DNA of 26,159 nt from Erysipelotrichia bacterium (GTDB taxonomy: Bacteria; Bacillota_I; Bacilli_A; Erysipelotrichales; Erysipelotrichaceae): NCBI GenBank assembly GCA_009916335.1, contig SAAR01000010.1, positions 1-26,159 on the forward strand. Reading direction: 5' to 3'. Shown here one piece after another: positions 6,178 through 13,569 of this stretch. Below the pieces are notes generated by a model that worked only from the letters and a program-made list of their open reading frames with translations, searched no databases and had not been told where the DNA came from. Position numbers and translations under genes: made by a program. The first letter of the stretch is position 1; each line of letters starts with the position of its first letter.

Positions 6178-6649
6178 AAACGGCCTCACTTTTAATTATC
6201 AGACACTGATTGTTTCTAAGCAAGGTATCAATCGAATACTTTATTATACCAATTGCTGAAAGTGTATATTTAGTGGGAGATATTTCTTTTAACCTATATT
6301 TTAGATCTTTACACAATCTCACGAATACGGGGCGTGTGTCTTTTCTTGATGCTCTATAGTTAACCGTTGTAAATGGAATAATGCTACTATCACGCTTAAC
6401 TGATTCAATTACGATTTGTTTCTCAATTTGTTGTATTGAGATTGAAATATTTTCATCTAATATTTTTTTGATTCCATAATCTAATAAAGCTGATATAGAC
6501 ACATCGATAGCACCGGAACAATGTCTTTTGATAAGGGATAAAAACTCTGGTGTCATTCTTAACTGTATAGTATCCACATCATTGTTAAACGTTGTTTGAT
6601 TCAACACTAAGATCTCGCCTGTAATACCATCATTGATTTTAATATTCAT
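6167..6649 (-). CDS. Unknown protein with two ribbon-helix-helix-like modules
   Basis: A 160-residue protein. Two segments share the same strand-helix-helix pattern. Residues ~27-67 read TIQLRMTPEFLSLIKRHC then IDVSISALLDYGIKKIL. Residues ~106-145 read RPVFVRLCKDLKYRLKEI then KYTLSAIGIIKYSIDTLL. Each has a short alternating strand and two helices, the second starting with a Ser/Thr-x-Ser-Ala cap, as in RHH DNA-binding domains. A single chain with two such units could act as a pseudo-dimer. The similarity is judged by eye and is modest. It lies 11 nt after the upstream gene and overlaps the downstream one, so a role in regulating this operon is possible. Confidence 0.62.
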   Translation of the reverse strand: MNIKINDGITGEILVLNQTTFNNDVDTIQLRMTPEFLSLIKRHCSGAIDVSISALLDYGIKKILDENISISIQQIEKQIVIESVKRDSSIIPFTTVNYRASRKDTRPVFVRLCKDLKYRLKEISPTKYTLSAIGIIKYSIDTLLRNNQCLIIKSEAVYEK

Positions 6650-6660
6650 ACTTCAGCCTC

Positions 6661-7215
6661 TTATTTAAAAAACAAATAAATGATAGTTATAAGAATAAAC
6701 ATGAAAACACACCAATCTTTAAAAGTGGTTTTATTTTCCTTCTTAAAAACAGGTTGCTCGATTATTTCTTCATCATGATGCTCTACTTTATCAATCTCAT
6801 ATTCTGTTATAAAGGCTCTCTTTACCCTATGAACATCCTTATTATATATTATATTTTTTATACGTTCATTTATGATTAGATTATCGTATTGATCAAGAAA
6901 TATTTCCTGATTCTTACTGCTATCATACTTAAATGGTATTAGTCTATACCATTCCCTTAAACTTTTATTAGGATGTTTCATGTTGTGTTCAATACTGAAT
7001 TTCATATTTTTAGGCTTTACAACATTAACACCTGTAAGATTGCTATCTTTAAGAGATTTCAATAAAGTTGGAGTAATTAAATAACAATTATCATCACAAT
7101 AAAGTATTTCCTCTCCGCTAATTATATCAATAATCACATATTGCTCTGATTCTTTAACAGTTATATCGTTCTCTAAGATGCCTATTCGAAATGGTTTTAG
7201 CATATAATATTTCAT
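6661..7215 (-). CDS. Tail-anchored protein of unknown function
   Basis: A 184-residue protein, hydrophilic and charged for ~160 residues with one hydrophobic helix at the very C-terminus (WCVFMFILITIIYLFFK). That is the pattern of a tail-anchored inner-membrane protein facing the cytosol. The N-terminal part has short beta-like runs (YVIIDIISGEEILYCDDNCY LITPTLL) and a basic centre. GGAGAATAAA precedes the ATG. It is the first gene of a three-gene minus-strand operon divergent from traY. No family is recognised. Confidence 0.68.
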   Translation of the reverse strand: MKYYMLKPFRIGILENDITVKESEQYVIIDIISGEEILYCDDNCYLITPTLLKSLKDSNLTGVNVVKPKNMKFSIEHNMKHPNKSLREWYRLIPFKYDSSKNQEIFLDQYDNLIINERIKNIIYNKDVHRVKRAFITEYEIDKVEHHDEEIIEQPVFKKENKTTFKDWCVFMFILITIIYLFFK

Positions 7216-7245
7216 TTTATTCTCCTTTGTTTTCTTTTCATTTAT

Positions 7246-7319
7246 TAATTAGCTAATTAAAATATATTTGTCAATAATATTATACACATCTTGACTATAT
7301 TAATTATTGTTGTATTTAT
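7246..7319. promoter_or_regulatory. Divergent promoter region for traY and the minus-strand operon
   Basis: Minus strand: a perfect TTGACA -35 (plus 7269-7274) with an AT-rich -10 around 7246-7251. Plus strand: TTGACT (7291-7296) with a weak TATTTA -10 (7313-7318). The gap (7216-7385) is extremely AT-rich and is a likely H-NS target. Confidence 0.45.
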
Positions 7320-7385
7320 TTATATGTAAGCCAAATAAAAATAATAAGGATACAAAACAAATAAACATACAAAATGGAGAAAGTT

Positions 7386-9602
7386 ATGAAGAAGAAAAAT
7401 CTTTTTATTCTAAGCTTATTTTTAAGCTTATTCATAACCTCACCTGCCCATGCATTGAATCTCTTTGGTTTAGTGACGGGAAGTGAGGATGCTGTAGGAA
7501 ACAATATAGACAAATGGTTTAACCCGTTTCAATCAAACATCACAGGAGCCGTTCTTGATGTTTACTTGCCTATTATAATGCAGTTAGGTGGGATTATAGC
7601 CGCATACACGCTTATTGCCGGAACAATGTCAACAGCTCATGACGGTGAGATGTTAGGTAAAAAATGGTCTTCAATGTGGGTTCCTATAAGAACAGCCTTG
7701 GTTCCGGGTTTACTTTTCCCGATCTCCAATGGTTATTCTGCTCTACACATGATTATATTGTGGTTAGTGTTAGTTGGTAATCAGTGGGGTAATGATGTTT
7801 GGAATAAGCTTGCACCACGCCTAATCACAGATAATACATATATATCAGTTGATAACAAAGCAGCAATACGACAAGTAGTAATGAATACATTATATTCAGC
7901 AGCTTGTGTTAATATCTACAATGAAAATGCTAAGAAAGTTAATGCAAATTCGAAATGGGGGCCTGCTTATCGTTATATGGATACAACTCCGATTAAAAAT
8001 GACAAAGTTGTAGGTTATAATTTCGGTTTACCCGCTGCACCTAACAGTTCATATGGAAATGGTATAGACCTTTGCGGTAGCACTAAGTTAAAACTCATAG
8101 ACAAGGATTTAAAATCGGGTTCTACTTTGATTGATACAACTAAAATCAGTAAAGCCGTTCAAGAAGCCCAAATAAAAGCTAATGAAGCTTTGGTTAAGGG
8201 AGCTACTGCTTATGCAGGTTATCTTTCATCAATGCCAAATGATAACGCTGAACAATTAAATAAGATTATAGATACTTTAGTTAATGCTTATAGCCAATTC
8301 ATACAAGCTTCCGCTGAAAGCGTTATGAAAGAATCATTAACACAATCTGAAATTGATAAGCTAACAGAGAAAGGATGGACTTATAGTTATACTTTCTATT
8401 CAAGAATTGCTGATTCAATATCAGAAGCTAATGCAGCGGTTAACAGGTATCCTACAGCTTCAATGAATTTTCAACAAAATGATAATGCTAACTATTATGG
8501 TTTTAGTAGTGGAAATCAACTTTATGAAGTATATCCAAAATTAGAAAGACTTCAAAAACTTTTGAGTGATGCAAATAAAGTAGACTCATCTATGTTAGAT
8601 TCTAATAAAGGTGATGATGGTTGGTATCAAAAGATTATATCAACTTTAGGCGGAAACTTATCATGGAAAAACAACTATGAAGCATCTAAAGCATCAAGTT
8701 TAATGCCTCTTTCTGTATCCGTTAATTTGGGTTCAAGAATGATAGTTAGTGCTGAAACATCATATATACTTTTAGCGGGTGGTGCTGTGGCAGGTGGTAG
8801 TATTCCGTTTGTTGGTAATGGTATACAAACAGCAGCAATCTTTGTATCTCCACTCTTTAATAGTATACTAAAAAACACTATTTTAGGTGGGAATTTGTTA
8901 GCATTCGTAATTCCAATGATGCCTTATATAATAGGTTTCTTCTGTGTTGCTGGATATTACATATTAATATTTGAAGCAATGTTTGGAGCGCCACTTTTAG
9001 TTTTGGCTATGTTATTACCAGATCAAGATGGTATTGTAGGTAAGCAAGGGCAAGGATACATGCTTGTTTTAAACATTGGTTTAAGACCACCATTAAACAT
9101 GGCTGGGTATGCTGGTTCCTTCGTTTTGACAACTATACTTTTCGATATGTTGAATTCTACCTTCTTTACAGCAGGAAGTAATACTGAAGGTGGCTTATTA
9201 GCCATAAATAAAGGCTTAACTATGCTCCTACTATATGGTTCATTAATGCTAACTGTAGAGTTAATGTGTTTAAAACTTATGCATGTTATTCCTGATAATC
9301 TTTTTAAATGGATCGGTGGGGCAACATCCTCTGTGTTAGGCATGGTTTCAGGACAAGCTGAATCATCAACAGCTAAAACCGCAGCGGCGGCAGCGGCAGG
9401 TGCTGGAATGATTTCTAATATGATGTCTCCGCAGTTTACCAAGCCTAAAACTGAACCTAAAGAAACAACACCGGGCGGTAATGATCCTAAAGCAACCGAA
9501 GGTAGTAATACGGTATTTGATGATGTAAAAACTGAGCCTGTAGTTAAAGGTGATAGTGGACAAGATATCAAAGACTTTGATGAAGATGAAAATAATAAAT
9601 AA
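7386..9602 (+). CDS. traY: TraY/DotA-type conjugal transfer membrane protein
   Basis: A 738-residue polytopic inner-membrane protein of the DotA/TraY family, close to the usual IncI1 TraY length. Seen in order: a signal peptide (about residues 1-25, ending SPAHA); the family block GEMLGKKWSSMWVPIRTAL after the first membrane helix; a second helix pair; and a long variable extracytoplasmic region (about 140-445). After these comes a C-terminal membrane cluster with VGKQGQGYMLVLNIGLRPPL, the most conserved family stretch. The tail is acidic and Ala/Pro-rich. By family knowledge it is a core part of type IVB secretion and, on IncI plasmids, the target of entry exclusion. The ATG at 7386 is chosen because GGAG ends 7 nt upstream. 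It is the only clear type IV secretion gene here. Confidence 0.9.
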   Translation: MKKKNLFILSLFLSLFITSPAHALNLFGLVTGSEDAVGNNIDKWFNPFQSNITGAVLDVYLPIIMQLGGIIAAYTLIAGTMSTAHDGEMLGKKWSSMWVPIRTALVPGLLFPISNGYSALHMIILWLVLVGNQWGNDVWNKLAPRLITDNTYISVDNKAAIRQVVMNTLYSAACVNIYNENAKKVNANSKWGPAYRYMDTTPIKNDKVVGYNFGLPAAPNSSYGNGIDLCGSTKLKLIDKDLKSGSTLIDTTKISKAVQEAQIKANEALVKGATAYAGYLSSMPNDNAEQLNKIIDTLVNAYSQFIQASAESVMKESLTQSEIDKLTEKGWTYSYTFYSRIADSISEANAAVNRYPTASMNFQQNDNANYYGFSSGNQLYEVYPKLERLQKLLSDANKVDSSMLDSNKGDDGWYQKIISTLGGNLSWKNNYEASKASSLMPLSVSVNLGSRMIVSAETSYILLAGGAVAGGSIPFVGNGIQTAAIFVSPLFNSILKNTILGGNLLAFVIPMMPYIIGFFCVAGYYILIFEAMFGAPLLVLAMLLPDQDGIVGKQGQGYMLVLNIGLRPPLNMAGYAGSFVLTTILFDMLNSTFFTAGSNTEGGLLAINKGLTMLLLYGSLMLTVELMCLKLMHVIPDNLFKWIGGATSSVLGMVSGQAESSTAKTAAAAAAGAGMISNMMSPQFTKPKTEPKETTPGGNDPKATEGSNTVFDDVKTEPVVKGDSGQDIKDFDEDENNK

Positions 9603-9614
9603 TAAATAATAAAT

Positions 9615-9640
9615 AAAGCCTCTTTTTAGAGGCTTTTCTA
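9615..9640 (+). terminator. Terminator after traY
   Basis: AAAGCCTCT (9615-9623), loop TTTT, AGAGGCTTT (9628-9636), T-rich end. A strong promoter starts immediately downstream, so the next gene is a separate transcription unit. Confidence 0.8.
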
Positions 9641-9669
9641 TTGACATGTTATTTTTTTATTTGTATATA
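9641..9669 (+). promoter_or_regulatory. Strong extended -10 promoter
   Basis: Consensus -35 TTGACA (9641-9646), 17-bp spacer ending TG, -10 TATATA (9664-9669). The same -10 context TTTGTATATAAAAT recurs in the promoter at 22459-22487. Confidence 0.75.
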
Positions 9670-9704
9670 AAATTATACACACTTATTATAAAAGGAAATA
9701 CATT

Positions 9705-10271
9705 ATGAAAAAAAATGAAATAAACATACCCAATGGTTTAAAAACAGGTCTTAAAGTAGCTGCGTTTCCAATTATTGGTTTTTTTAAACTCTTTATCATT
9801 CCATTTCTTATCCCATTTTTATTGGCAAAAAAAATATTTAACAAAGTTAGATATGCCAGAGGCTTACCGGGACATGAAGTTAATAGTTTTGATGTTTGGT
9901 ATGAAATTAAAAATCTAAATGAGGCAAAGCTTAATTACATGTATAAACGCTGTGCGTCGATGGCGTGGATGTCTTTATTATTTTTTATTTTATTCATGTC
10001 TATCACCATCTTTATGGCTTGTAATGGTACTAAATTACTTTTTGTTTCATCTTCTTTAAGTCTTACAATTTTAGTGTTTACTCAGTATTTTCACTTTGTT
10101 GTTTTTGCTTACTGTTTCAAGATACGCTCCTTTGATTACAAGCTTGATACTTTTAAATCTCTTGAAGATATTCTACCCAATCCCTTCAATGATATTGCTA
10201 TGGCAAAAAAAGATGGAAAAGAAATTCCAGTTCAGTTCTACCCAAAGGGTAGAAATATTTTAAAAAAATAA
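9705..10271 (+). CDS. Polytopic membrane protein next to traY; entry-exclusion or TraX candidate
   Basis: A 188-residue protein. A hydrophobic hairpin lies at about residues 20-42 (VAAFPIIGFFKLFIIPFLIP). A cytosolic loop contains ARGLPGHEVNSFDVWYEIK. Two more helices follow at about 88-108 (MAWMSLLFFILFMSITIFMA) and 115-137. A hydrophilic tail ends in a basic stretch (VQFYPKGRNILKK). On IncI-type plasmids a membrane exclusion gene follows traY, and TraX-like proteins are of similar size, so both are possible by position. I cannot confirm either by sequence. It has its own strong promoter. Its leader AGGAAATACATTATGAA (9693-9709) is the exact complement target of the candidate small RNA at 21684-21760. 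Confidence 0.72.
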   Translation: MKKNEINIPNGLKTGLKVAAFPIIGFFKLFIIPFLIPFLLAKKIFNKVRYARGLPGHEVNSFDVWYEIKNLNEAKLNYMYKRCASMAWMSLLFFILFMSITIFMACNGTKLLFVSSSLSLTILVFTQYFHFVVFAYCFKIRSFDYKLDTFKSLEDILPNPFNDIAMAKKDGKEIPVQFYPKGRNILKK

Positions 10272-10315
10272 ATTGATATCAATAAAACTGTACGATATTA
10301 TTTAATCAACAAAAC

Positions 10316-10324
10316 GAGAGAGAG
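10316..10324 (+). promoter_or_regulatory. Purine-rich Shine-Dalgarno tract complementary to the same mRNA's 3' end
   Basis: GAGAGAGAG, part of the ribosome binding site of the 10334 gene, is the exact reverse complement of CTCTCTCTC at 10636-10644 just before the terminator. This may allow 5'-3' pairing within the mRNA. Confidence 0.4.
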
Positions 10325-10333
10325 GGCTTTAAA

Positions 10334-10627
10334 ATGTTATGGGAAATCACTGAATGGTATATCGAAACGACTAAAACTTTAGCAAACATGTTTTATGCTA
10401 TACCGCTTTTAATGTTTCAGATTGCTTTGACCTTAGCTTTTATTTTCGGTGTAATTCTTCCGATTAGTAAAATCAAAGGATTGAAGAATCTTGATTCAAG
10501 CGCTGCTGCACCATTCATGGCAGTCTTAGGTTTACCTGCTTTAGGATTGATATTTTTAACATTCGGAATGACGGGGGTAGCGTTTTTAACTGTCATATCT
10601 AAAATATTCAATCTGAATATCTTATAA
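10334..10627 (+). CDS. Small two-pass membrane protein
   Basis: A 97-residue protein with an amphipathic N-terminus (MLWEITEWYIETTKTLANMF) and two hydrophobic helices at about residues 24-45 (PLLMFQIALTLAFIFGVILP) and 63-90 (MAVLGLPALGLIFLTFGMTG). The loop between them is basic (SKIKGLKNL). The ribosome binding site is the purine tract GAGAGAGAGGG. It follows the TraY-linked membrane gene by 62 nt and has its own terminator. A transfer accessory protein is possible, but no family is recognised. Confidence 0.68.
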   Translation: MLWEITEWYIETTKTLANMFYAIPLLMFQIALTLAFIFGVILPISKIKGLKNLDSSAAAPFMAVLGLPALGLIFLTFGMTGVAFLTVISKIFNLNIL

Positions 10628-10653
10628 TAGCAATACTCTCTCTCTTAAAGAAG

Positions 10654-10675
10654 CCCGCCTTGTGCGGGTTTTTTG
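10654..10675 (+). terminator. Terminator after the 10334 gene
   Basis: CCCGC (10654-10658), loop CTTGT, pairing with GCGGG (10664-10668), then TTTTTT. The pyrimidine tract CTCTCTCTC at 10636-10644 lies just upstream of the stem. Confidence 0.8.
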
Positions 10676-10739
10676 TTTATAGACTTCCAGATCCTACATT
10701 GTTATATATGGTTCATAACCCACAAAAAAAGTGATGTGT

Positions 10740-11915
10740 ATGAATCCTTTCCCGCAGCAAAACAAAAGCTATCAATTCTATTACGATGAATCTAATAACG
10801 TTCGTAAACTATATCTTTCCAAACAAATTGATGGTTATAACATTGACCATGATCCAGACAAGCACAACAGCGTAAACTTCGTGTTAGCCGGTGTTGCTCA
10901 TACTGGTTCCTCATCGAGTGCCGACTTTGATGATTTACGCCAGCGCATACAGCTACAGGCCAACGCTAAAGAGTTCAAGCTGAAACACTTAGCTAAAGGC
11001 GACTTCCTGACTATGCTCACCTCTAAGAAGCTCACAGCGTTCTTTGAGTGGCTTCTCTATGGTGATCTATACCTACACTACTTCCACCTGAATATGGAGT
11101 ATTGGGGATACGTGGACATCATTGATGATTGTATCCTGTTCGGACGTGAGAAGGGCTTCATCCCGGAAATGAGTGATGAACAGCTCTATGGCTACATGTT
11201 GGCAAACAAGGACGCTCTACACACCTACGTTAAAGCTAACAAGGTTCAGTTCATCCAGTTCCTCAAGTCCTATGACTTCCCATACATCGAGGGGCGGGAG
11301 AAGGATTTCATACAAGGGCTATCAAGCCAGATCTCCACTCATTGCGTAAACCTCTATACAGCTACCAATAAAGATGATTTCCAGCTCCGGTTAGCTCATG
11401 GCCTCCTGCAGCTCCTGATGGCCTGCTCTGACCAAAACATAGATGATATGACACTCACTATGGATATTAGGGATGAACCGCCTACAGACGACGATAACCG
11501 CCTTGTTGATGGCTTCGCTATGTTCTATCAGCACCGGGCGCAAATGTTCGAGGCTTCCAGTCATATCTTTGACATAGAGAAGGTAGTGGAAGCAGATCTA
11601 CAAAAGGCAGCAGAAGCCAACCCTAATCTAACGCTTAATTACTCTTTCGCTGATTCAAAGCTAAATCCTCTGGTTCAAGTGAGTGATGTTGTGGCTGGCT
11701 TTATGCAGCATTATTTTGATTACCTGAATAGCAACAGCTATGAAAAGATTAAACATGACAGAAACAGTCTTAACGAAAGGCAAAGATTAAATATGGAGTT
11801 TTTAAGGCTCCTGATAAACAAATCTCATGATAATAACCCAACATTATTACATTGTGTTATGTCAGCGTTAGAACATGAGAAGCATAAAGCATTCACTTAC
11901 CCGGATGAACCATAA
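10740..11915 (+). CDS. DUF3800 family protein (predicted RNase H-like fold)
   Basis: A protein of about 391 residues. It has the DUF3800 hallmarks: N-terminal strand FYYDESNN with the first acidic residue, VNFVLAGVAHTG as the next strand, a long helical middle, and the late motif FADSKLNPLVQVSDVVAGFM, the usual 'DSK...QLADxxAG'. The central LTMDIRDEPPTDDDNRL adds another acidic strand, consistent with a metal-dependent RNase H-like nuclease fold. DUF3800 genes are frequent on mobile elements and near defence genes; the biochemical role is unproven. The exact start is uncertain (10731, 10734 or 10740) since no good Shine-Dalgarno is visible. Codon use is richer in G+C than its flanks, suggesting separate acquisition. 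Confidence 0.85.
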   Translation: MNPFPQQNKSYQFYYDESNNVRKLYLSKQIDGYNIDHDPDKHNSVNFVLAGVAHTGSSSSADFDDLRQRIQLQANAKEFKLKHLAKGDFLTMLTSKKLTAFFEWLLYGDLYLHYFHLNMEYWGYVDIIDDCILFGREKGFIPEMSDEQLYGYMLANKDALHTYVKANKVQFIQFLKSYDFPYIEGREKDFIQGLSSQISTHCVNLYTATNKDDFQLRLAHGLLQLLMACSDQNIDDMTLTMDIRDEPPTDDDNRLVDGFAMFYQHRAQMFEASSHIFDIEKVVEADLQKAAEANPNLTLNYSFADSKLNPLVQVSDVVAGFMQHYFDYLNSNSYEKIKHDRNSLNERQRLNMEFLRLLINKSHDNNPTLLHCVMSALEHEKHKAFTYPDEP

Positions 11916-11925
11916 AAACTATGTA

Positions 11926-11947
11926 GGGGCTTAATGCCCCTTTTATT
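11926..11947 (+). terminator. Terminator after the DUF3800 gene
   Basis: GGGGC (11926-11930), loop TTAAT, GCCCC (11936-11940), then TTTTATTTT. Same loop as the terminator at 985-1010. Confidence 0.8.
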
Positions 11948-12001
11948 TTGTGTTTACCTATACCGTTTATCTTGTTTTATTAATTAATATCTCAATTTAA
12001 T

Positions 12002-12029
12002 TTGATTTTCATTGAATATATGTTGTAAT
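12002..12029 (+). promoter_or_regulatory. Promoter of the acidic paralogue pair
   Basis: -35 TTGATT (12002-12007) and -10 TGTAAT (12024-12029) with a 16-bp spacer, 31 bp before the first ATG. Confidence 0.4.
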
Positions 12030-12060
12030 TTAAAGACCATATAACAAAAGGAGAATCACT

Positions 12061-12741
12061 ATGGGTAAACAGTATAAAGTAGTTAGTATTAACGATGTTT
12101 TAGAAAACGCAGCATTACAAACAAAAGAATATAACAGCAAGCAAGAATATTATGATGATGATAAAACCTATTTTCAAATGTTCCATGATAACGCTGAAAG
12201 TATAATAAAATCCACTCCATCCACATCTAAATACACTTCTGATGAAACTACAGGTGATTTAGTTCTTGATCTTGGCAATAAAAAGATTGATATATCTAAC
12301 TATACAGAGGAAGATTACAAGGCTTTATCAGATGATTTATCACATGAACTTGCCGCAAAAGAAATCTTGGACACAATCAAAAATGACCCTGATTTTTCTG
12401 ATTTAAATAGAAGATTAGAAAGTGGAGAGATTTCACTTGATACAGATAGAGTATATGCTTCTATAAGCTACATTGGTAATAACGATGGTAATGAAATTCT
12501 TCCTGTTGGTGATCTTATTTTTTCAATTGAACCAAAGGAAGATTGCCAAGCTTCATTAAATTCTGATGGGTTTAATTATGTAGCAACATCTTCAACTACA
12601 AATGAGGGTGTTTATTATGAAAGCTTAAAAGACGGTTTAGAAAGCACACAGTCTTATCTACGAACTCTTGAATATGAAGCCGAAGCAACATTAGAAATAG
12701 ATGAACCAGAACAAAAATCAAGATCATCATACAGAGCATAA
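12061..12741 (+). CDS. Acidic unknown protein, first of a paralogous pair
   Basis: A 226-residue strongly acidic, soluble protein. It begins MGKQYKVVSINDVLENA, matching the next gene's MGKKYELVNNDTVVDYV. Both continue with a Tyr/Asp-rich segment, a conserved 'DxxFxxM/YxxMF' patch and a C-terminal region with alternating strands (ILPVGDLIFSIEP) followed by 'GVYY' and an acidic helix. No membrane segment or catalytic motif is seen. The acidity could mean DNA mimicry (anti-restriction) or binding to a basic partner, but neither is shown. AAAGGAGAATCACT precedes the ATG, and a terminator separates it from its paralogue. Confidence 0.75.
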   Translation: MGKQYKVVSINDVLENAALQTKEYNSKQEYYDDDKTYFQMFHDNAESIIKSTPSTSKYTSDETTGDLVLDLGNKKIDISNYTEEDYKALSDDLSHELAAKEILDTIKNDPDFSDLNRRLESGEISLDTDRVYASISYIGNNDGNEILPVGDLIFSIEPKEDCQASLNSDGFNYVATSSTTNEGVYYESLKDGLESTQSYLRTLEYEAEATLEIDEPEQKSRSSYRA

Positions 12742-12763
12742 AAAGGGGGTAAGCCCCTTTTAA
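12741..12763 (+). terminator. Intercistronic terminator between the acidic paralogues
   Basis: AAAAGGGG (12741-12748), loop GTAAG, CCCCTTTT (12754-12761). It is only 29 bp before the next start, so the second gene is either read through or has a promoter I cannot see. Confidence 0.7.
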
Positions 12764-12789
12764 ATATAAAATATACAAGGAGAAATATT

Positions 12790-13548
12790 ATGGGAAAGAA
12801 ATATGAATTAGTTAACAATGATACAGTTGTAGATTATGTAATAAAATATACTGATAAAGAAAATGAAAGACGTAGCAACTATTCTGATAATGAACATGCG
12901 CCGGATAAAGAAAGTAGTTATGGAGATATGTTTTTACGTTTTGGAAATGATAAATTTATAAATGAAGCAAAGGGTTTAGAAAAATATTCAAGTAATAACC
13001 TGATTAGTGATCGTGTTATTGATGTAGATTCAGATAAAATATTTCATGAGTTAGTTAAAAAAGATATAATCAACGAAATTAACAGCACTTATAATACTTA
13101 TGAGAGAAATGATGTATGGTGTAAAAATGGAACACCACATGATAATCATCCATACATAAAAGAACAACTACAAAATGGCAAGCTGAAAATTGATCATGAT
13201 AATGAGTATAATACGATTGTGAAGCTAAATGATGAGAATGGCGATATACCTTTAATGGTAGTTCCTTCTTACAATAATGATGGGGATTATTTAAATCATC
13301 ATTTCGTAACTTTAGATACTACTCAATCTTTAGATAAGGATCTTGGACTTTCAGATTTATCACAAGACTTTAATGAAGAAATTACCTTAGCGGGTGAAAA
13401 TCTTGGTTCAGGTAAAGTAAAAGGTTTGGAGTTTGCTTCCTACGGTCAACATATGAATTTGGGTGTATATTACATGGATAAAGTAATCGAAAGTATCGAA
13501 GAAAAACAATCTTACGAAAAGGATATTAAGAAAGGGTTAAAAATATAA
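12790..13548 (+). CDS. Acidic unknown protein, second of a paralogous pair
   Basis: A 252-residue acidic, soluble protein related to the gene before it. Shared features are the start MGKKYEL, an 'SSYGDMFLRFGNDKF' patch like 'KTYFQMFHDNAE' in its partner, a central 'VDSDKIFHELVKKDIINEI' like 'DLSHELAAKEILDTI', and 'NLGVYYMDKVIESIEEKQSY' like 'NEGVYYESLKDGLESTQSY' near the end. This end-to-end match supports tandem duplication. AAGGAGAAATATT precedes the ATG. No known family. Confidence 0.75.
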   Translation: MGKKYELVNNDTVVDYVIKYTDKENERRSNYSDNEHAPDKESSYGDMFLRFGNDKFINEAKGLEKYSSNNLISDRVIDVDSDKIFHELVKKDIINEINSTYNTYERNDVWCKNGTPHDNHPYIKEQLQNGKLKIDHDNEYNTIVKLNDENGDIPLMVVPSYNNDGDYLNHHFVTLDTTQSLDKDLGLSDLSQDFNEEITLAGENLGSGKVKGLEFASYGQHMNLGVYYMDKVIESIEEKQSYEKDIKKGLKI

Positions 13549-13569
13549 AAGGGGCTTACGCCCCTTTTT
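13547..13569. terminator. Bidirectional terminator between convergent genes
   Basis: AAAAGGGGC (13547-13555), loop TTAC, GCCCCTTTT (13560-13568). A/T tracts on both sides let it work on both strands, between the acidic paralogue (+) and the LPD7 gene (-). Confidence 0.82.

Noticed and set aside
9023..9571. Open frame on the minus strand opposite the end of traY.
   Set aside because: Low-complexity, no start signal, fully inside the well-supported traY gene.
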